The notes under the pieces were generated by a model, which ran no database searches, had not been told where the DNA came from, and worked only from the letters and a program-made list of their open reading frames with translations. Both the position numbers and the translations under genes were made by a program. This document shows, piece after piece, positions 33,721 to 45,416 of a DNA stretch of 64,000 bases (positions are counted from its first letter, which is position 1; every line of letters starts with the position of its first letter). This DNA is from Bathelium albidoporum (lineage: Eukaryota; Ascomycota; Dothideomycetes; Trypetheliales; Trypetheliaceae), in the NCBI GenBank assembly GCA_021031095.1, contig JAGFVP010000054.1:1-64000 (forward strand), read 5' to 3'.

Positions 33721-35569
33721 TTACCCACCAATACCGATGCCGGTTTCGTACTGCTTCCATATTTCACTTTTAATCTTAGCAAAAAATGTCCGCGGATCAG
33801 GGCTGGTCTCATCAGAATTTCTTTGTAGAAACGCCAGTTCCGAGTCCAGCCAGACTTCTAGAAGTGCTATCTCCAGATTCGGGAGGATCTCCGATCCCGC
33901 CGGATGCGATTGGCTTCTTGGAATCGCCGATTCATAAACAGTATAATTTGGTCCGAACTTGTCCGGGATACTCCAGACCCAACTATACGTGTCACTGTCT
34001 TGTCGTTTTGACGTTGCGAATCGCATTGATTTGCAGTGATGGAATGCCCCTAAACTTCCTATGACACGAACTGTCCAATGTATCAACTCATTTGAGAGAT
34101 AACTTTTTGGCTGTATATTATCTTGAAATACAGTCTCCAGTCTGAATTGCCTGCAGGGCTTTCTGTTCAAAGTTCTTCTGAATTTCCATTTTCCACGCTT
34201 CGAATCACGAATTTGCAGGGTGATCTTGGGGCCTGGAAGAATGTAACGTTAGTTAAAATTGCTCTACTTAGACGCTCTTTGAACAAGAGTAACAGCTCAA
34301 AATTCATTCAGAAAGGATGCATTCTCTACCAAACTCGTCTTTTGAAAGCAATAAGCAAATTGTAAACTTTCGGACAGGGTCATGTTCCAGCAATATGTTT
34401 GAGAACACCCAAGGCTAGGGTCTTATTCTTGAAAAGAGCTTGATGAAGTCGAGGTATCATAAATGCGAACCGTTTTGACTGACTTATCAAGGAGTTTGAG
34501 GAAATTCATTGATCTTACCCTCGCTGGTTGGCTTAATCGCCCAATTGGAGCCTTCGGGAGGAGGTTGGCAGAAGTTGTCGGTGTCAAACTCTACGAAATC
34601 TTGAAGTCTAGCCATGACCCATGCAAGTGATATGTGCGCAAGGCTATCAGATTTACTCGATCCACCTACGTTGCTGTGATAACCAACAAACCAGCATTGT
34701 TGTAGTCCAGTGTTCCTTTGTTCGAGTGCATCTTCCGATGTTTTCCAGATAATTGGGAAGAAATCTTTACGCCTCTCATGAAGAGCCAGGGCTTGAAAGG
34801 CGTTGTCGATTCCATCCAGCAAGTCAGAATCCACGAATGTAAGTCTTCGTCCAATCGCGGCGACAGTGTCCCATACAATACAAGCTTTAATACGGATCTG
34901 ACGCCGCAGTAAATTCTCGTTTTGCAGAAGACTGTCGAAGGCATTTGGGTCTTTGGGATCTGGATCCCTGCCACTGATCTCTCCTCGCACGGCAAAAGTA
35001 TTGGTCGCACTATCTGTATTAACCAGCCGAATCGAGAGTACGTTCTCGTTATCCTGATCTTCAGAGCGAGGCTTAGTGAGCGGATACGTTGCTCCATTGC
35101 ACTCACTCCATTCCCGACAGACCACGTTCAGATAGGGAAGTCCCCGCTTTGTAAGAAGTCCGATTCTGCAGATTAGGTCGGCGACGCATCTAGCGATAAA
35201 TGCTCCTCTGGAGAACCCGACCAGAATAATCTGGTCGCCGTTTGCCACGTAGTTATCGCAGATGTGTCTGTATGCTGATTTTATTTTTTCCTCGATGCCT
35301 GCAGTGTCTTTGTCAGCCTGTTCTCTCCTGCTCCATTCAATAAACTGACCACTTCCAAAACCTTGGGAGAACCGCTTGAGTAGATTCTCTTCATGGGTTC
35401 CAATTCCCTGTATATAGATGCCAATCTGGTGAGTCCCGTCGGCACTGGCACTTGCCAAACACCGGTTGAGGCGAGAAACGTTTGAGAAACGGCCATCTTG
35501 GCTATGATCGTATATCGAATTTCCAGTGCCATCACAGTAAACAATAATTCTCTTGGGCTGCTCGGTCAT
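33721..35569 (-). CDS. DUF2235 alpha/beta-hydrolase (Tle1-like phospholipase fold)
   Basis: Exon 1 is 34519-35569 and exon 2 is 33721-34232; the 286-nt intron has a GTAAGA donor and CCAG acceptor and joins phase 1 to phase 2, giving 520 residues. The start MTEQPKRIIVYCDGTGNS is the family N-terminus. The nucleophile elbow is GFSRGAFIAR (about 112-121), the GxSxG form found in DUF2235 and bacterial type VI secretion Tle1 phospholipases. WDTVAAIGRRLTF and the CWFVGYHSNVGG block supply family-typical parts of the active site (Asp and His regions). Exon 2 contains NELIHWTVRV, matching the conserved ExxHxSVR-type block near the C-terminus. Substrate is unknown; lipase or esterase activity is the expectation. 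Without the intron the frame stops 11 codons into it. It lies in the accessory region beside another hydrolase-like gene. Confidence 0.75.
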
Positions 35570-36297
35570 GATTGCATCAAGGCACTTTACGCTCGGCTTT
35601 AGCTTGACGGCGCATACGGCAAGGATGGGAAGGAATAGCGTAACCAAAGGGAACCAGCTCCGAACACCATCACCACGTCATAGAGGCTTACGATTTTCCT
35701 TTTGCGCGGACTTGGGCTGTACATATTTCCGCTGCGTATGCAAATAAAGCAGCGGTCAATGTTGAGGCAAGTGGCTCACTAAAGACATGGTTGGGTGTCA
35801 GCTCTTTAGTACTAGCGCCGGGCGCATTTCTAGATAGTATTTCACCGACCTCAGTTTCTATTGGTCGATCCTCGCAGAGCCTCCACACGTCCTGGGCACG
35901 ACCTCAGGTAAAGGGTGTGAGGCGCAAAGGAGGCATCCAATTGCAAGTACAAAGCAACAATCTTTTGGTGTTCCAACACTGCTATACGGTTGTGGACAAG
36001 TCTCCACTTTGCTTTTGTCTGCCGCCCGAAGCCAAAGAAATTCAGCCCTATTACGTCTCTTTTACATCAAAAGTCGATCTAACATTCATTTACTCTGCCT
36101 TGTATACCTAGATACACAGCCAGCCGGATGCGGCGGCACCCTAGTCTCTAGGCTGCATCCGTTGCAACATAAAAGGTTGCGACTACGGGCCCTATAATGA
36201 GCAGGCTTTCGTTCAGAAAGGCTGAAATTCATGAATCTGAATATCCACGTTCGTTCATCTTTATTTCTTTACCCCAAGCAAATCGTGAATTTGATCC
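35570..36297. other. Divergent upstream region between DUF2235 and hydrolase-like genes
   Basis: About 730 bases between the two start codons; no gene or repeat recognised. Both neighbours have hydrolase folds, so a shared control region is possible but unproven. Confidence 0.4.
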
Positions 36298-38840
36298 ATG
36301 TCAGAACTCGAAACAGTAGAGCAGACAGGTCCTGCCAGAGCTGGCCACGAGGCTACCGCTCAGGAATCGGCACACTCTCATGGATTGCATTTACTCTTTG
36401 GAAAGTCAAACGCCACTGTACGGTAAGCGTCAATCCTCGTTCATTCCCTTTGGCCAAGAGATAGTTGGCTTGAAATCAGCGCTGCCATTCCACTTATTCT
36501 TTGGAATAGCTCTCGAAACAACGTCTTTTGACTCTTTTCTGGTCATGTAAGACTGAAAAATCTACAGTACCCATGGGAGCTGAGCCAAAGATTTTTTTAA
36601 AGATTTCTCAACTTTTGAGCCTTTACTTCATCGTCTTTGCATGCAATTATTGATCTGTTTTTATTGACCTTGATTGGTAGATTTATATTCGTCGGTGATC
36701 TCATATTCTCGTTGAACGCCAGAGAGACACAGCCGAGCCTGCCTCTGGAAACTTATGGCCGTGCGTTTTGGCATGCCTATCTCGGCAAGTCACGGAAGGT
36801 GGTCCACAATGCCAGTGGTTATGCCTTCGTATACCGCACCGGTGCTGTGAAGAGCTTGCCTGACATTGTTTCTTCTACTGTATTGAAGGGGTGGGCAGAG
36901 CACCTTGCAGCTCTTCTGGTCCATACGGAAGAAGGTGTCGCTCCACATATTATCCTCGTCGGTCACGGTTATGGCGGCTTAATATGTGAACAGGTACAAA
37001 AGAATGACCCCTCCCAAAATTTTCATTAGAAACCCGCTCCATCAAAAAATCCCATTCCTTTGTCCATTCTTGTCGCACTTCTTAGCTGGTCTAAGCTCTA
37101 GAAAGGGCTCTAAACTACATTTCGTTCTTAACACGGTACGTAGGGATAAACATCATCTAGGCCTGACAGTTTCTATAGACCATCGTGTTGTTGGACAGCA
37201 GATCCGACAATTCTCCGTACCGCAGTGCTCAAACTCGGATCCGCGGGCTCGGTCTCTTGTCAACACCACACTTCCGCGCTGGACTTGCGCAATGGGTCAT
37301 TCTCTCTGCAAAAGTGCTTGGAATAAAATGCAAGAAAAGTGCACAAAAGCAGGATTGGTCGCAATGTACCGAAGACTTCACGACAATTACAGAGATGCAG
37401 AATAGGTTTTGCAACATCTTTGCAGGGCCTGCAAATGGTACGAGGATGGTCTGCTGCTTTGCTGAACGCCCGGACCCACAAACCCAGCTTGTAGGTCCCT
37501 TCATGTGATTTCTGCGTATATTTAATCATCTCAGCTGACTTCGCAAGACCATATCTTCAGAATGGTGTATACTGCCTCGCATTCGGCCCGTTGCAATGCC
37601 CTCGAGTCATTTCGGTATCACCTCATTCGACTCTTCAGATCGAGACAGACGTTCAGCGCAAGCTCTCAACGATGTCATCGCTCTAATGGACAAGTGGGCA
37701 TGGGAGTTGGAGAAGGGGGAGGTTCGCTACGATAATCCATTTGATGCTGGAAGGTTCAAACGATATGTTGGTTCTTCAAGGAATAACGATCCTGCCCGTG
37801 AGTGGGACCCAAAATCCCTCACTTCCTACTTCACAGTCGATTCCGAGTTCGCCACTGGCGAAGGCGTTGCATTGGGGGACTTCATGGAATCCACCGACAA
37901 GCCTTTTCAGTTAATTGCAAAGAAATCTGATATATTACATACCACTGAGCAATTCATGCGATACGGTCCATCACAGAACATAACAAACAGCTACGAGCCG
38001 TGGCAGTCGCTGGTAAGCCACTCATTTAAAGACGAAAAATTTGAGCGTATTATCAGGAAAGAATGGTCCAGAGGCCGTGCAGTCGAATATCTGGAAGCAG
38101 CGTCGCACAGAGAGGTCATCCAAAAATATATATTGAAAAAAGATGCGTGCCTGTACTTAGTTACAGGAATTATCGTTGGGGTTACGGCTGCTGGGTCTAC
38201 CAAAGTAGTTGGGTACAAGGTCTTATGCATCATCTCAAAGCACGCTGAAGGGGGTGATTCATCACCCGGGCAGATCAGCAATCTTAACTTGGTGATAAGG
38301 GAACAGAAAGCTCGATCGTCGAATGAAGCTGAAGAGCCATCACACCAAGATGCTGAAGCGCCATTGCAGCAAGAAGCTGAAAAACAGCTATTAGAGGAGA
38401 CCAAGGAGCTGTCACAGCAAGGTGCTCAAGAACCATTACAGCAAGAAGCCGAAGAACGTCCATTAAAGAAAGATAGAGAGCTACCGCAGCAAGCTACTGA
38501 AGGACACTCACAGCAAGAAGTTGAGAGACCGTTACAGGAAGATGCCGAAGGAACGTCACAGCAACAAGCTGAAGATCAGCCAATGGAGGAGGCTGAAGAG
38601 CCACCACGGCAAGAAAGTGAACAAAGAACACAGAAAATTGAGGTGGAACAACCACAGCATACTGCTACAAGGCGATTATTGATTCATGGAAAAAAGTATT
38701 TCGAGAAAGTGAAAAAGCTCACCGGTCATATTGTCGTGGCGAGTGCGGCTAAAGTCTCGCAGTCTTCAACTTCAGAGGTCTCTGTGGGGATACATGATGT
38801 GGAACCAATCAGAAATCAAGAGGAAGAACAAGTATGAAAT
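36298..38840 (+). CDS. Hydrolase-like protein with lost nucleophile and a C-terminal 8-residue repeat array
   Basis: Proposed exons 36298-36422, 36681-36993, 37179-37490 and 37548-38840 (stop at 38838-38840), 680 residues, all phases consistent. Residues about 95-320 follow a fungal alpha/beta-hydrolase: VGHGYGGLICEQ, then LLSTPHFRAGLAQW, CCFAERPDPQTQL, and SSHFGITSFDSS, in the order of SesB-like/lipase proteins. The elbow reads GHGYGG where GHSxGG is expected, so the nucleophile Ser is Gly; the usual N-terminal FVHGL block is also not visible. A second region (about 320-500) contains CLYLVTGIIVGVT, a short motif seen in uncharacterised fungal proteins. It is followed by twelve 8-residue repeats and a basic-rich tail. 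Introns 1 and 2 (258 and 185 nt) are longer than usual here, so an exon may be missed. Function unknown; a catalytically dead signalling protein is the inference. Confidence 0.6.
38328..38615 (+). repeat. Twelve tandem 24-bp coding repeats
   Basis: Exactly twelve units of 24 bases, each encoding eight residues close to AEEPLQQE (examples AEAPLQQE, AQEPLQQE, TEGHSQQE, AEEPPRQE), with no length variation. The repeat is in frame within the hydrolase-like gene and encodes a charged, Gln/Glu-rich, probably helical or disordered segment. Confidence 0.9.
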
Positions 38841-39871
38841 GTCAGATCTAGACATGCGAGTTCTTTTACACAACTCATTAGTTACTTTCTAGACCTTCCC
38901 AGCTACGGCCTCATAGTTTATGTGCCACGCAAGCCCTAATAAGTCCCGGAATGTACCCATTGGAGGCAACACCATACGCAACAGCTTACGCAACGCATGT
39001 GATATATCAGCTGCTCAGTGCTCTAGAATTTATCATGATATTTGAACAGAAATGGATATTACTGACTACCAGGGTTATAGCAATTATTTACGCAATTATT
39101 TCAAGGTTAGGACGAAAGTCGAGTTTTTGTAGCACTATGGCAGGCCCTCTATGCTGTCGTTTCCAGCCCTTGATGCTCAAGACTTGCGAGTCGCTCAAAT
39201 TCTGATCCTGCCCTTCTAGTCTTTCCAAATTGCCGTGATCAGTCTCAAGTCTTATCGCGGGGGGCATGCTAAATTTAGAGACGAAGAAGATCGAAGATGT
39301 GAGGTGTGCGGAGACTGCATCACAAGGTGTGGAGTATCCAAAGAATGGCACGATGCTATAGGCTGAGGTCAAAAGACCGTTTCATGCACGAGCCATGCCT
39401 TAGTCATGCAGCGCGTGCATCTTTCCCGAGCGGCAAGCACGGGCCCTGGCAGATTTGTTGCTGACCGCCTTTGCGATGTCAACAACCGCCCGCTTCCCGT
39501 CTCTAAACATTCGATCGACTTAGTTGACTGCTCTGATTCTTCCCACATCTGAAACAATTCCTGAGAACAATTGGCACTACTCAATCTTTAATTCACTGCT
39601 TTAAACTTTAGACGCTCCAAGATATTGTCTCAAGCCTCTTCGCCCCGAAAGGTCCGCCTGTTCCTTCAAAACTCTTAGCGCTTTGCCCCGCGCCCCGAAC
39701 AAACCACAGGCACCTCACTCCAAACCCGTACTTCAGTAGACTGATTTTCCATTCGATTTCTTGCCTGCCCGAACCTTCAACTTTAGGACTTAGCCCAGGT
39801 GCAGGAAAAAAAGGGCGTTATCCGGCAGAACCTCTTGTTACTACACATCATATTCACTACACAAGCAAGCG
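38841..39871. other. Intergenic region upstream of CKS1
   Basis: About 1.03 kb with no supported gene. The last 250 bases before CKS1 are pyrimidine-rich. No RNA gene or repeat recognised. Confidence 0.4.
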
Positions 39872-40304
39872 ATGGATGTGGATACAACGCGTCGCAACAA
39901 AAAGCCACGCCCGATCAGTGAGGCAGAGAAAGAGCGGCTGGAAGAGTTTGTGGAGGCCATTCATTATAGTGCTCGGTAGGCTGCTTCCAAGTTGTCTTAC
40001 ACACCATCACTCCTGGTTTGTTGCAACCCGGTGTCACACGCTACGAAACTCTCAACCGTCGGTCTGCGGATGTGCTAACATCATTGGGAATGGCAGATAC
40101 GCAGACAACGAATACGAGTACCGCCACGTACAGCTGCCTAAGCAGATGCTTAAAGCAATACCGAAAGAGTATTTCGATCCGTCTCGGCAGACATTAAAGC
40201 TCTTATGGGAGGAGGAGTGGCGGGGACTGGGCATCACGCAGAGTCTAGGCTGGGAACACTACGAGGTGCATGAACCGGAGCCGCATATATTGCTGTTCAA
40301 GTAA
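39872..40304 (+). CDS. CKS1: Cyclin-dependent kinase regulatory subunit
   Basis: Exons 39872-39975 and 40097-40304 give 103 residues. CKS proteins bind CDK1 and phosphorylated substrates and are needed for cell-cycle progression. The joined sequence reads IHYSARYADNEYEYRHVQLP, the family signature, with the phosphate-binding Arg, then WRGLGITQSLGWEHYEVHEPEPHILLF, which includes the HxPEPH hinge of the strand-exchanging beta-hairpin. Length and order are normal. The 121-nt intron lies inside the SAR-YAD codon, so exon 1 is easily missed. It is convergent with USB1. Confidence 0.95.
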
Positions 40305-40833
40305 GTTGGCGTCAATCTTCTACTCGAAAGCTCTTCGTAGGATATGATTGGGATTGGCATACAATGTACAATTTGATGACGTTATGCTTCAATTATGTAC
40401 ATGCAAGCTGGAGAAGTTTCTGACGAAAACGCAGACGACCCATAAACTACCAACCTCCAACCCACTAGACGACCTCGACTGAGCGTTCCGATAGCATAAT
40501 TCAATGTCAAAGGCAGATCAGGGCCGGGTCAGGCCATAGGGAAGTCTGGAAACGGAACTGGTTGTGGCTTCCAAGAGAGATGCTGAGCACGACATACCAA
40601 TCTCGCCCTGCGACACATGCAGAACAAACAGCAGCCCAGGCTTGTGGTGAAGGTTCTGAAGCGGCAAAAAAAAGTGATGGGCCTGATGTAAGTGCCCTGG
40701 ATGTCGCATGTCTCGCATCCCTTCTCTGTAATGCATTTTCTCTCTGTCCATAGTTGCGCCGTGTCTGCGTGGCGTGGGTTCGAGAAATCCGAGCTTGCCC
40801 GGCAATTTTGCTATGCTTTGTCTTTCCAACAGA
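40305..40833. other. 3' intergenic region between CKS1 and USB1
   Basis: About 530 bases between convergent genes. A long minus-strand open frame (40518-40979) overlaps the USB1 end in another frame and has no domain character. Confidence 0.4.
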
Positions 40834-42228
40834 TTATATGATACATCCATGTCCGTAGCGAACGTTGCATACGTGTCGAGAAGCTGCGCGGTTGCGATCT
40901 GTATCCTGAATGAAGCGGGGGACGCGTATTCGCTCACCCTTTTCCCATATGTACCTGTCTCCCAGATCCGGATTGCCAAGTGGTAGCGACGTTACCTGGT
41001 CACCCACCTTGACCTTTACGCGTTCAAATAACGGACGGATATGCACCATGTCTTCAGTTATTATTGTTTTTATTGCTGGGATAGTCATAGGTAAGTCTAG
41101 GGGAGAAGGCGGGCGATCAAGAGACCACGCTATTGAGACATGAAGAGGCAGGCTCTCGTTAGTCATTTTGTCTTTCTCGCTGTTAGGGCTATGATTTGGA
41201 TCTCCGGAATCTCCGCTGTGTTGCAGCTTTGAAGGTTCTTTACGCTTTCGCCGATCAGTCATAGTGGTCCAAAGAGATGGCTGACTATCAAGGATTTCCG
41301 CCTTTCCTGCGGAAGCTCCTGATGCCTCAGGCAATGGGCGCGCAGGTTCGAACTGGACCGGAACCGGATCTCTATGCTCTGGCCCATGGCTCTGCTGATA
41401 CAGCATGGTCTGTTCAAATCTTGCAGCAACGGAATTAGTCCGATCGAGAAGTTGCTGCATGGTTGTATGCTCTTCACATTTCAGGACAAGAAACCAGCGG
41501 CTGCCGTCGTTATTGGAAACCCACTGCAGCTCGATGAATCGGACCCGAAAAGGGTCCGCCTTCACAGTATAGGCCATTTCCTCAAGGAATTCATGGCGCT
41601 GCTCAGTCTTGATGTTGAGGGTCGTGGAAAGGGAGATATGCAACCGTCGCGGCGTAGCGGCATCATCGAGCTTGTCAACGTGCAGAGGATGTATGGGTTC
41701 CGATGGCTTAGAAGGATTCGTGGATGAAGAGGAGACGCCGACAGCAGCCTCTAGGTTGGATAGAATAGAGGTGATGGGCTCACATTCTGTTGGTGTGGGC
41801 ACCCCTCGTACAGTCAGTCTACAAAGTTCGACTCGAGGCTACAACATTTCCTCTCAGTGATTATAGTATCACATCGTTACAAGGCAATGGTGGTGAAGAA
41901 AGCAGGACATACACTCTAGATATACATGGCTTGGCCAATTGCCTGCGACATGGGGCGTGATGCGCTTCCTTCCACCATGGAGATTTGGGTCATCGAGTGC
42001 GCTAACTCGCGGCTCTATTGTGTACAGGTCATAAAACCGGCGAAAGCGTATGTCAGACAAGACCGGCGGAGACCTCTGATCTTGCTCTCGATCATCGGTT
42101 AGATCATTCTGAACCTCGCTTGAGCGCTTGCGCTTCCTGCCACCACTCTGCAGATGTGTTTCTTGGTCTTGGTGTTCTGTTCTCGCGTCGTCATCCGAAT
42201 CCGAGTCTGGGTATCCCACCAGCTTCAT
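40834..42228 (-). CDS. USB1: U6 snRNA 3' exonuclease/phosphodiesterase
   Basis: Exons 41913-42228 and 40834-41804 give 428 residues. USB1 is a 2H-phosphoesterase that trims the U6 snRNA 3' oligo-U tail to a cyclic phosphate in the nucleus. The two catalytic HxS/T motifs are RRLHISLS (about residue 156) and LPLHVSIAW (about 325). The intron (41805-41912, CTGAC branch) joins SHVYLE to WVPTPTECEP, a typical USB1 junction. The N-terminus (MKLVGYPDSDSDDD) and the region between the motifs are low-complexity, with basic patches that could target the nucleus. The stretch after SLPLGNP is longer than usual, so the true 3' end could involve another intron. Divergent from PAL1. Confidence 0.9.
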
Positions 42229-42600
42229 CTCCCTTCCTTCCCCTGGAAGACGGAAAAGGGCATGAATGATTGGTGGAGAAGAAGAGGAGGGCTGGAATCG
42301 GGGATGGTATGATGCCAGGAACAGGAAGGGGCAGGCGTGACAGGGCCCGCAGCAGGGTCTGGTGCCAAGTTCAACGGCCACGCACGGGCCGAGAGACGTC
42401 AGAGTGGAGCCGTGATGTCACTGGAGGGAAAAGGAAGAGGAAGCGCGGATCATAACGGCAGGAGGCAATGAGACTCGTAAGCTGCCATCTTGCTCTTTCC
42501 TCATACCCTCTCCTTTCCTCGGTATCTATTTTCTGTCTACACTCAATCATACCTCTCCAATTATTTTGTTGAAAGTTGAAACCAACTCAAACCATTCACA
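42229..42600. promoter_or_regulatory. Divergent promoter USB1/PAL1
   Basis: 372 bases between the start codons. CT-rich toward PAL1 (about 42485-42560). No specific site recognised. Confidence 0.45.
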
Positions 42601-43904
42601 ATGGGTACCATGGAAGCTAAGGACGTAAGACAGAGGTTCCTCTGTTGCCATCAAACTCAAAAACTGACTATACTCTACCCAGGCTCACAAGTACCTGATT
42701 GATCCTTTGACCGAACCTGAGCCACATGTTGACTCGGGCCTTAACACCCACTACACTTCGACCTTTGCTCCTAAGGAGGACTCATACCCGACTCCTCCAC
42801 AATCTGCCTCTCCCAAGCGGGACAACAACCCCTTCCATTCCTCGCCAAAGCGGGATAACAACCCTTATCGTCGTTCCATTGACGAAAAGAAAGATAGTGT
42901 CAATGTCTACAGCAGAGAATATCCCTCTCCGCCACAGTCGTCAAGTCCCCACCGTGAGAAATTTCCTGCGCACCGAGAAGAAGCATTCGCCGACTACGCA
43001 CCGCGTGAGCGACGAAGTCTTGATCAATCATCCCCCAACAAAGCTTCCGATATTAATACCACGACCACTCGCCGACGCGGTAGCTCGCTTAAGGAGCGCT
43101 ACCCCGGCGACCAATCCAACCAACCCCTCAGCATTATCCGCCGAGAGAGCAAGCGCGCTCATCGGTCCCCCCACCTGAGCAAACGTCACATGCCTGGGGC
43201 CGACATGATCGACCGTCTAGATGTCGTCGGCGGTCGCTACCACCACGAAGGACCTTACGATGCCGCGCTTTTGTCGCGCAACACCTCCAACGACAGCAGT
43301 CCCCTTGCTGCAGTTAGCGACTCCATCAAGGAAACTCTGAAGGCGACTCCGCAGGAAAACATCAATAACTCTATCAGGAGTCATCGCCCGTTGGATGGAA
43401 CTGCGATCGTGCCTCCTGGTGTGGAAGATCGCTTTGGGCGTACCTTTGAATACAAGGAAGATGGCAATCTGATGGTGGACAACGACCCTGCTGGTGGAAG
43501 CTACAGGAGGTGGCCCGGCATCGTATGTCTCAGACATCCGATTGTAGCTCCATGCGACGACCATTGCATGCTAACACTTGTACTAGGATTACAATCCTGA
43601 CGACATCCATGGCAAAGGCGAGCCCTTTTACTCCCTGGAAAAAGCTATCAAGAATCACAAGATTTCCGATGAGCCTGGCGAGGGACAGGGCGCTATTGAG
43701 CTCACAGAGACGCCCAAAGGTACTCAGGCTTCTTCTTCCGGCGTCGACACTCGGGACCCCGTCGAGGTTGTCGGAAGCTCGAGTAAAATGGTTGATCTTG
43801 AGCACGAGGCGAGTATGCGGCAGAACGGCTCTTCCGCTAGGAAGGGCGAGGGTTTCATGAAAAGGATTGGGAGTCTACGGAGAAGAAAGAACCATGACGA
43901 GTAG
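42601..43904 (+). CDS. PAL1: Pal1 cell-morphology protein
   Basis: Exons 42601-42624, 42683-43522 and 43587-43904 give 393 residues. Pal1 family proteins act at endocytic sites and the cell cortex and support polarised growth. The conserved core is visible: SLKERYPGDQSNQPLSIIRR, SPHLSKRHMPGADMIDRLD and YHHEGPYDAALLSRN, followed by DYNPDDIHGKGEPFY just after intron 2. The first exon is only eight codons (MGTMEAKD). The rest is Pro/Ser-rich, with two copies of a SPKRDNNP motif near residues 43-60, and the tail ends in a basic RRRKNH cluster. Splice phases are all 0. Confidence 0.9.
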
Positions 43905-45416
43905 ATCTTTACGAATACACACCGAATGTTTGGCTTGTACGATTAGGAATAGAGGGATGTGGAGAAAAGATGTCGATGTCTAGGTATTCCGCTACAAAGA
44001 ATAAGTGGGCGCATTGGCAGCACATGGTCAGTACAACTCATGTGTCACAATAGCACATTTTCTTAATTTTGTACATATATGCGCTTATCAGCAACCGTGT
44101 GAGGTAATAATAGGAAATATGGAATACATGGTCTTAGGGACAAACTTCATTTTGCAGGTCACTCGCATATTTGATGATTGTCATGTTGTAAAATAGGGTT
44201 TTAGGAAGTCAACACAAGGATACGGTTGCAAGATTTAGGGCGAAAATCTACTAATTACGTATCTTCACCATTGCTAGGTAGTGTGCCGGTGTCGGTTTTA
44301 ATGGTTGGATACGCACCCAATACAAAGCCAGTGACCCCAGTTGCAATTGCATTGCGTTGTTTATAGTCAAGATAGTTGGTTTGGTCAGTCGTAACTTGTG
44401 CATTGACACACATGCCGTGACATTTGGTTTTGACCGCTGCTTGTCATCATTCAAGCACTCTGCAGATTGTGGGCGCTGACGCCACTCAGCTGTTTCTTTC
44501 ATCTTTACTTTAATAACTTCTGCATGTAGGAACCGTTTCGAAAGAAGGACTGGGGCTTGCAATTAGTCTGCACGGGCTGGTAGAGCTTCCGCTTAATGAT
44601 GCCTCAGCCTTGCATGTCGCTGACCTCGGCAAAATCGGCCCTCGAGAACATTATATTTGACTCCAGAAATCGATACCTTATCGCAGCTTCTTGTATAGGA
44701 GGTCAGTCGTGTAGCACGCGTCTAGCCTGGAAATCTGGGCTTGAATCTCAATGTCCGAGTGATGGATAACGGATCTTCCTTGATCCAGAGCCAGGGCCAA
44801 GACTTTCTTTGGGTCGTGACCAGCCTTGCGCTGCAATAACAATTTCGGAAAATGCTCCTGACGGAAGCATGATTGGCACCAATCAAAGCCTTCCAATCAG
44901 GAGACTTGGATATCAGCGCTAAGATATCTCACCCCCTTTCTGCCAGAATAATCCTGTCTTTTTACATTCAATTACTTCTCTACGCGGCAACATTTATCGA
45001 TACGACGAATTTGTACCAACGCTTAGCGCTTAGCTTGGGGCCATGTGCAATGTCCTAGACAAGGAGGTTTGAACGCAATATTTATTTCATATGCAGTATC
45101 AAGTGTAATGCTGTGTAACAGTTAGGCAGGTACGAAGGTATCGATAAAACAGATGTAGGCCCAGTTGCCTTGTTTGTTCGGTGAGCGGTTCTGTGCATAT
45201 ATGCGGAGAGGAGGCAGACGAGCTCCTGCTGGCTTGTCAGTTTAAAAGGGAGGACGATACAGGGATGGAACGTGATTGTGACCTTTGCCAGTGCTACTGA
45301 AGACCTTATATGCGGGACATCTATATAGAGATCTTTGGTTTGCTTTTCGTTACAATTTCTTGCCAACAAGTGTTGGTCCCGGAGACCTCATCGATCTAAG
45401 TTTGGCTAACCACACT
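43905..45416. other. Intergenic region at the start of the decayed block
   Basis: About 1.5 kb with scattered short open frames on both strands, none with domain character. No repeat or RNA gene recognised. Confidence 0.4.

Noticed and set aside
33721..35569. DUF2235 gene as a pseudogene truncated at 34487
   Set aside because: A GTAAGA donor and CCAG acceptor join the two halves in phase and restore a C-terminal family block, so an intact two-exon gene is the simpler reading.
40779..40800. GGTTCGAGAAATCC-like tRNA B-box
   Set aside because: Spacing of the box is off by one and no cloverleaf or A-box could be drawn around it; no tRNA was supported anywhere in the window.
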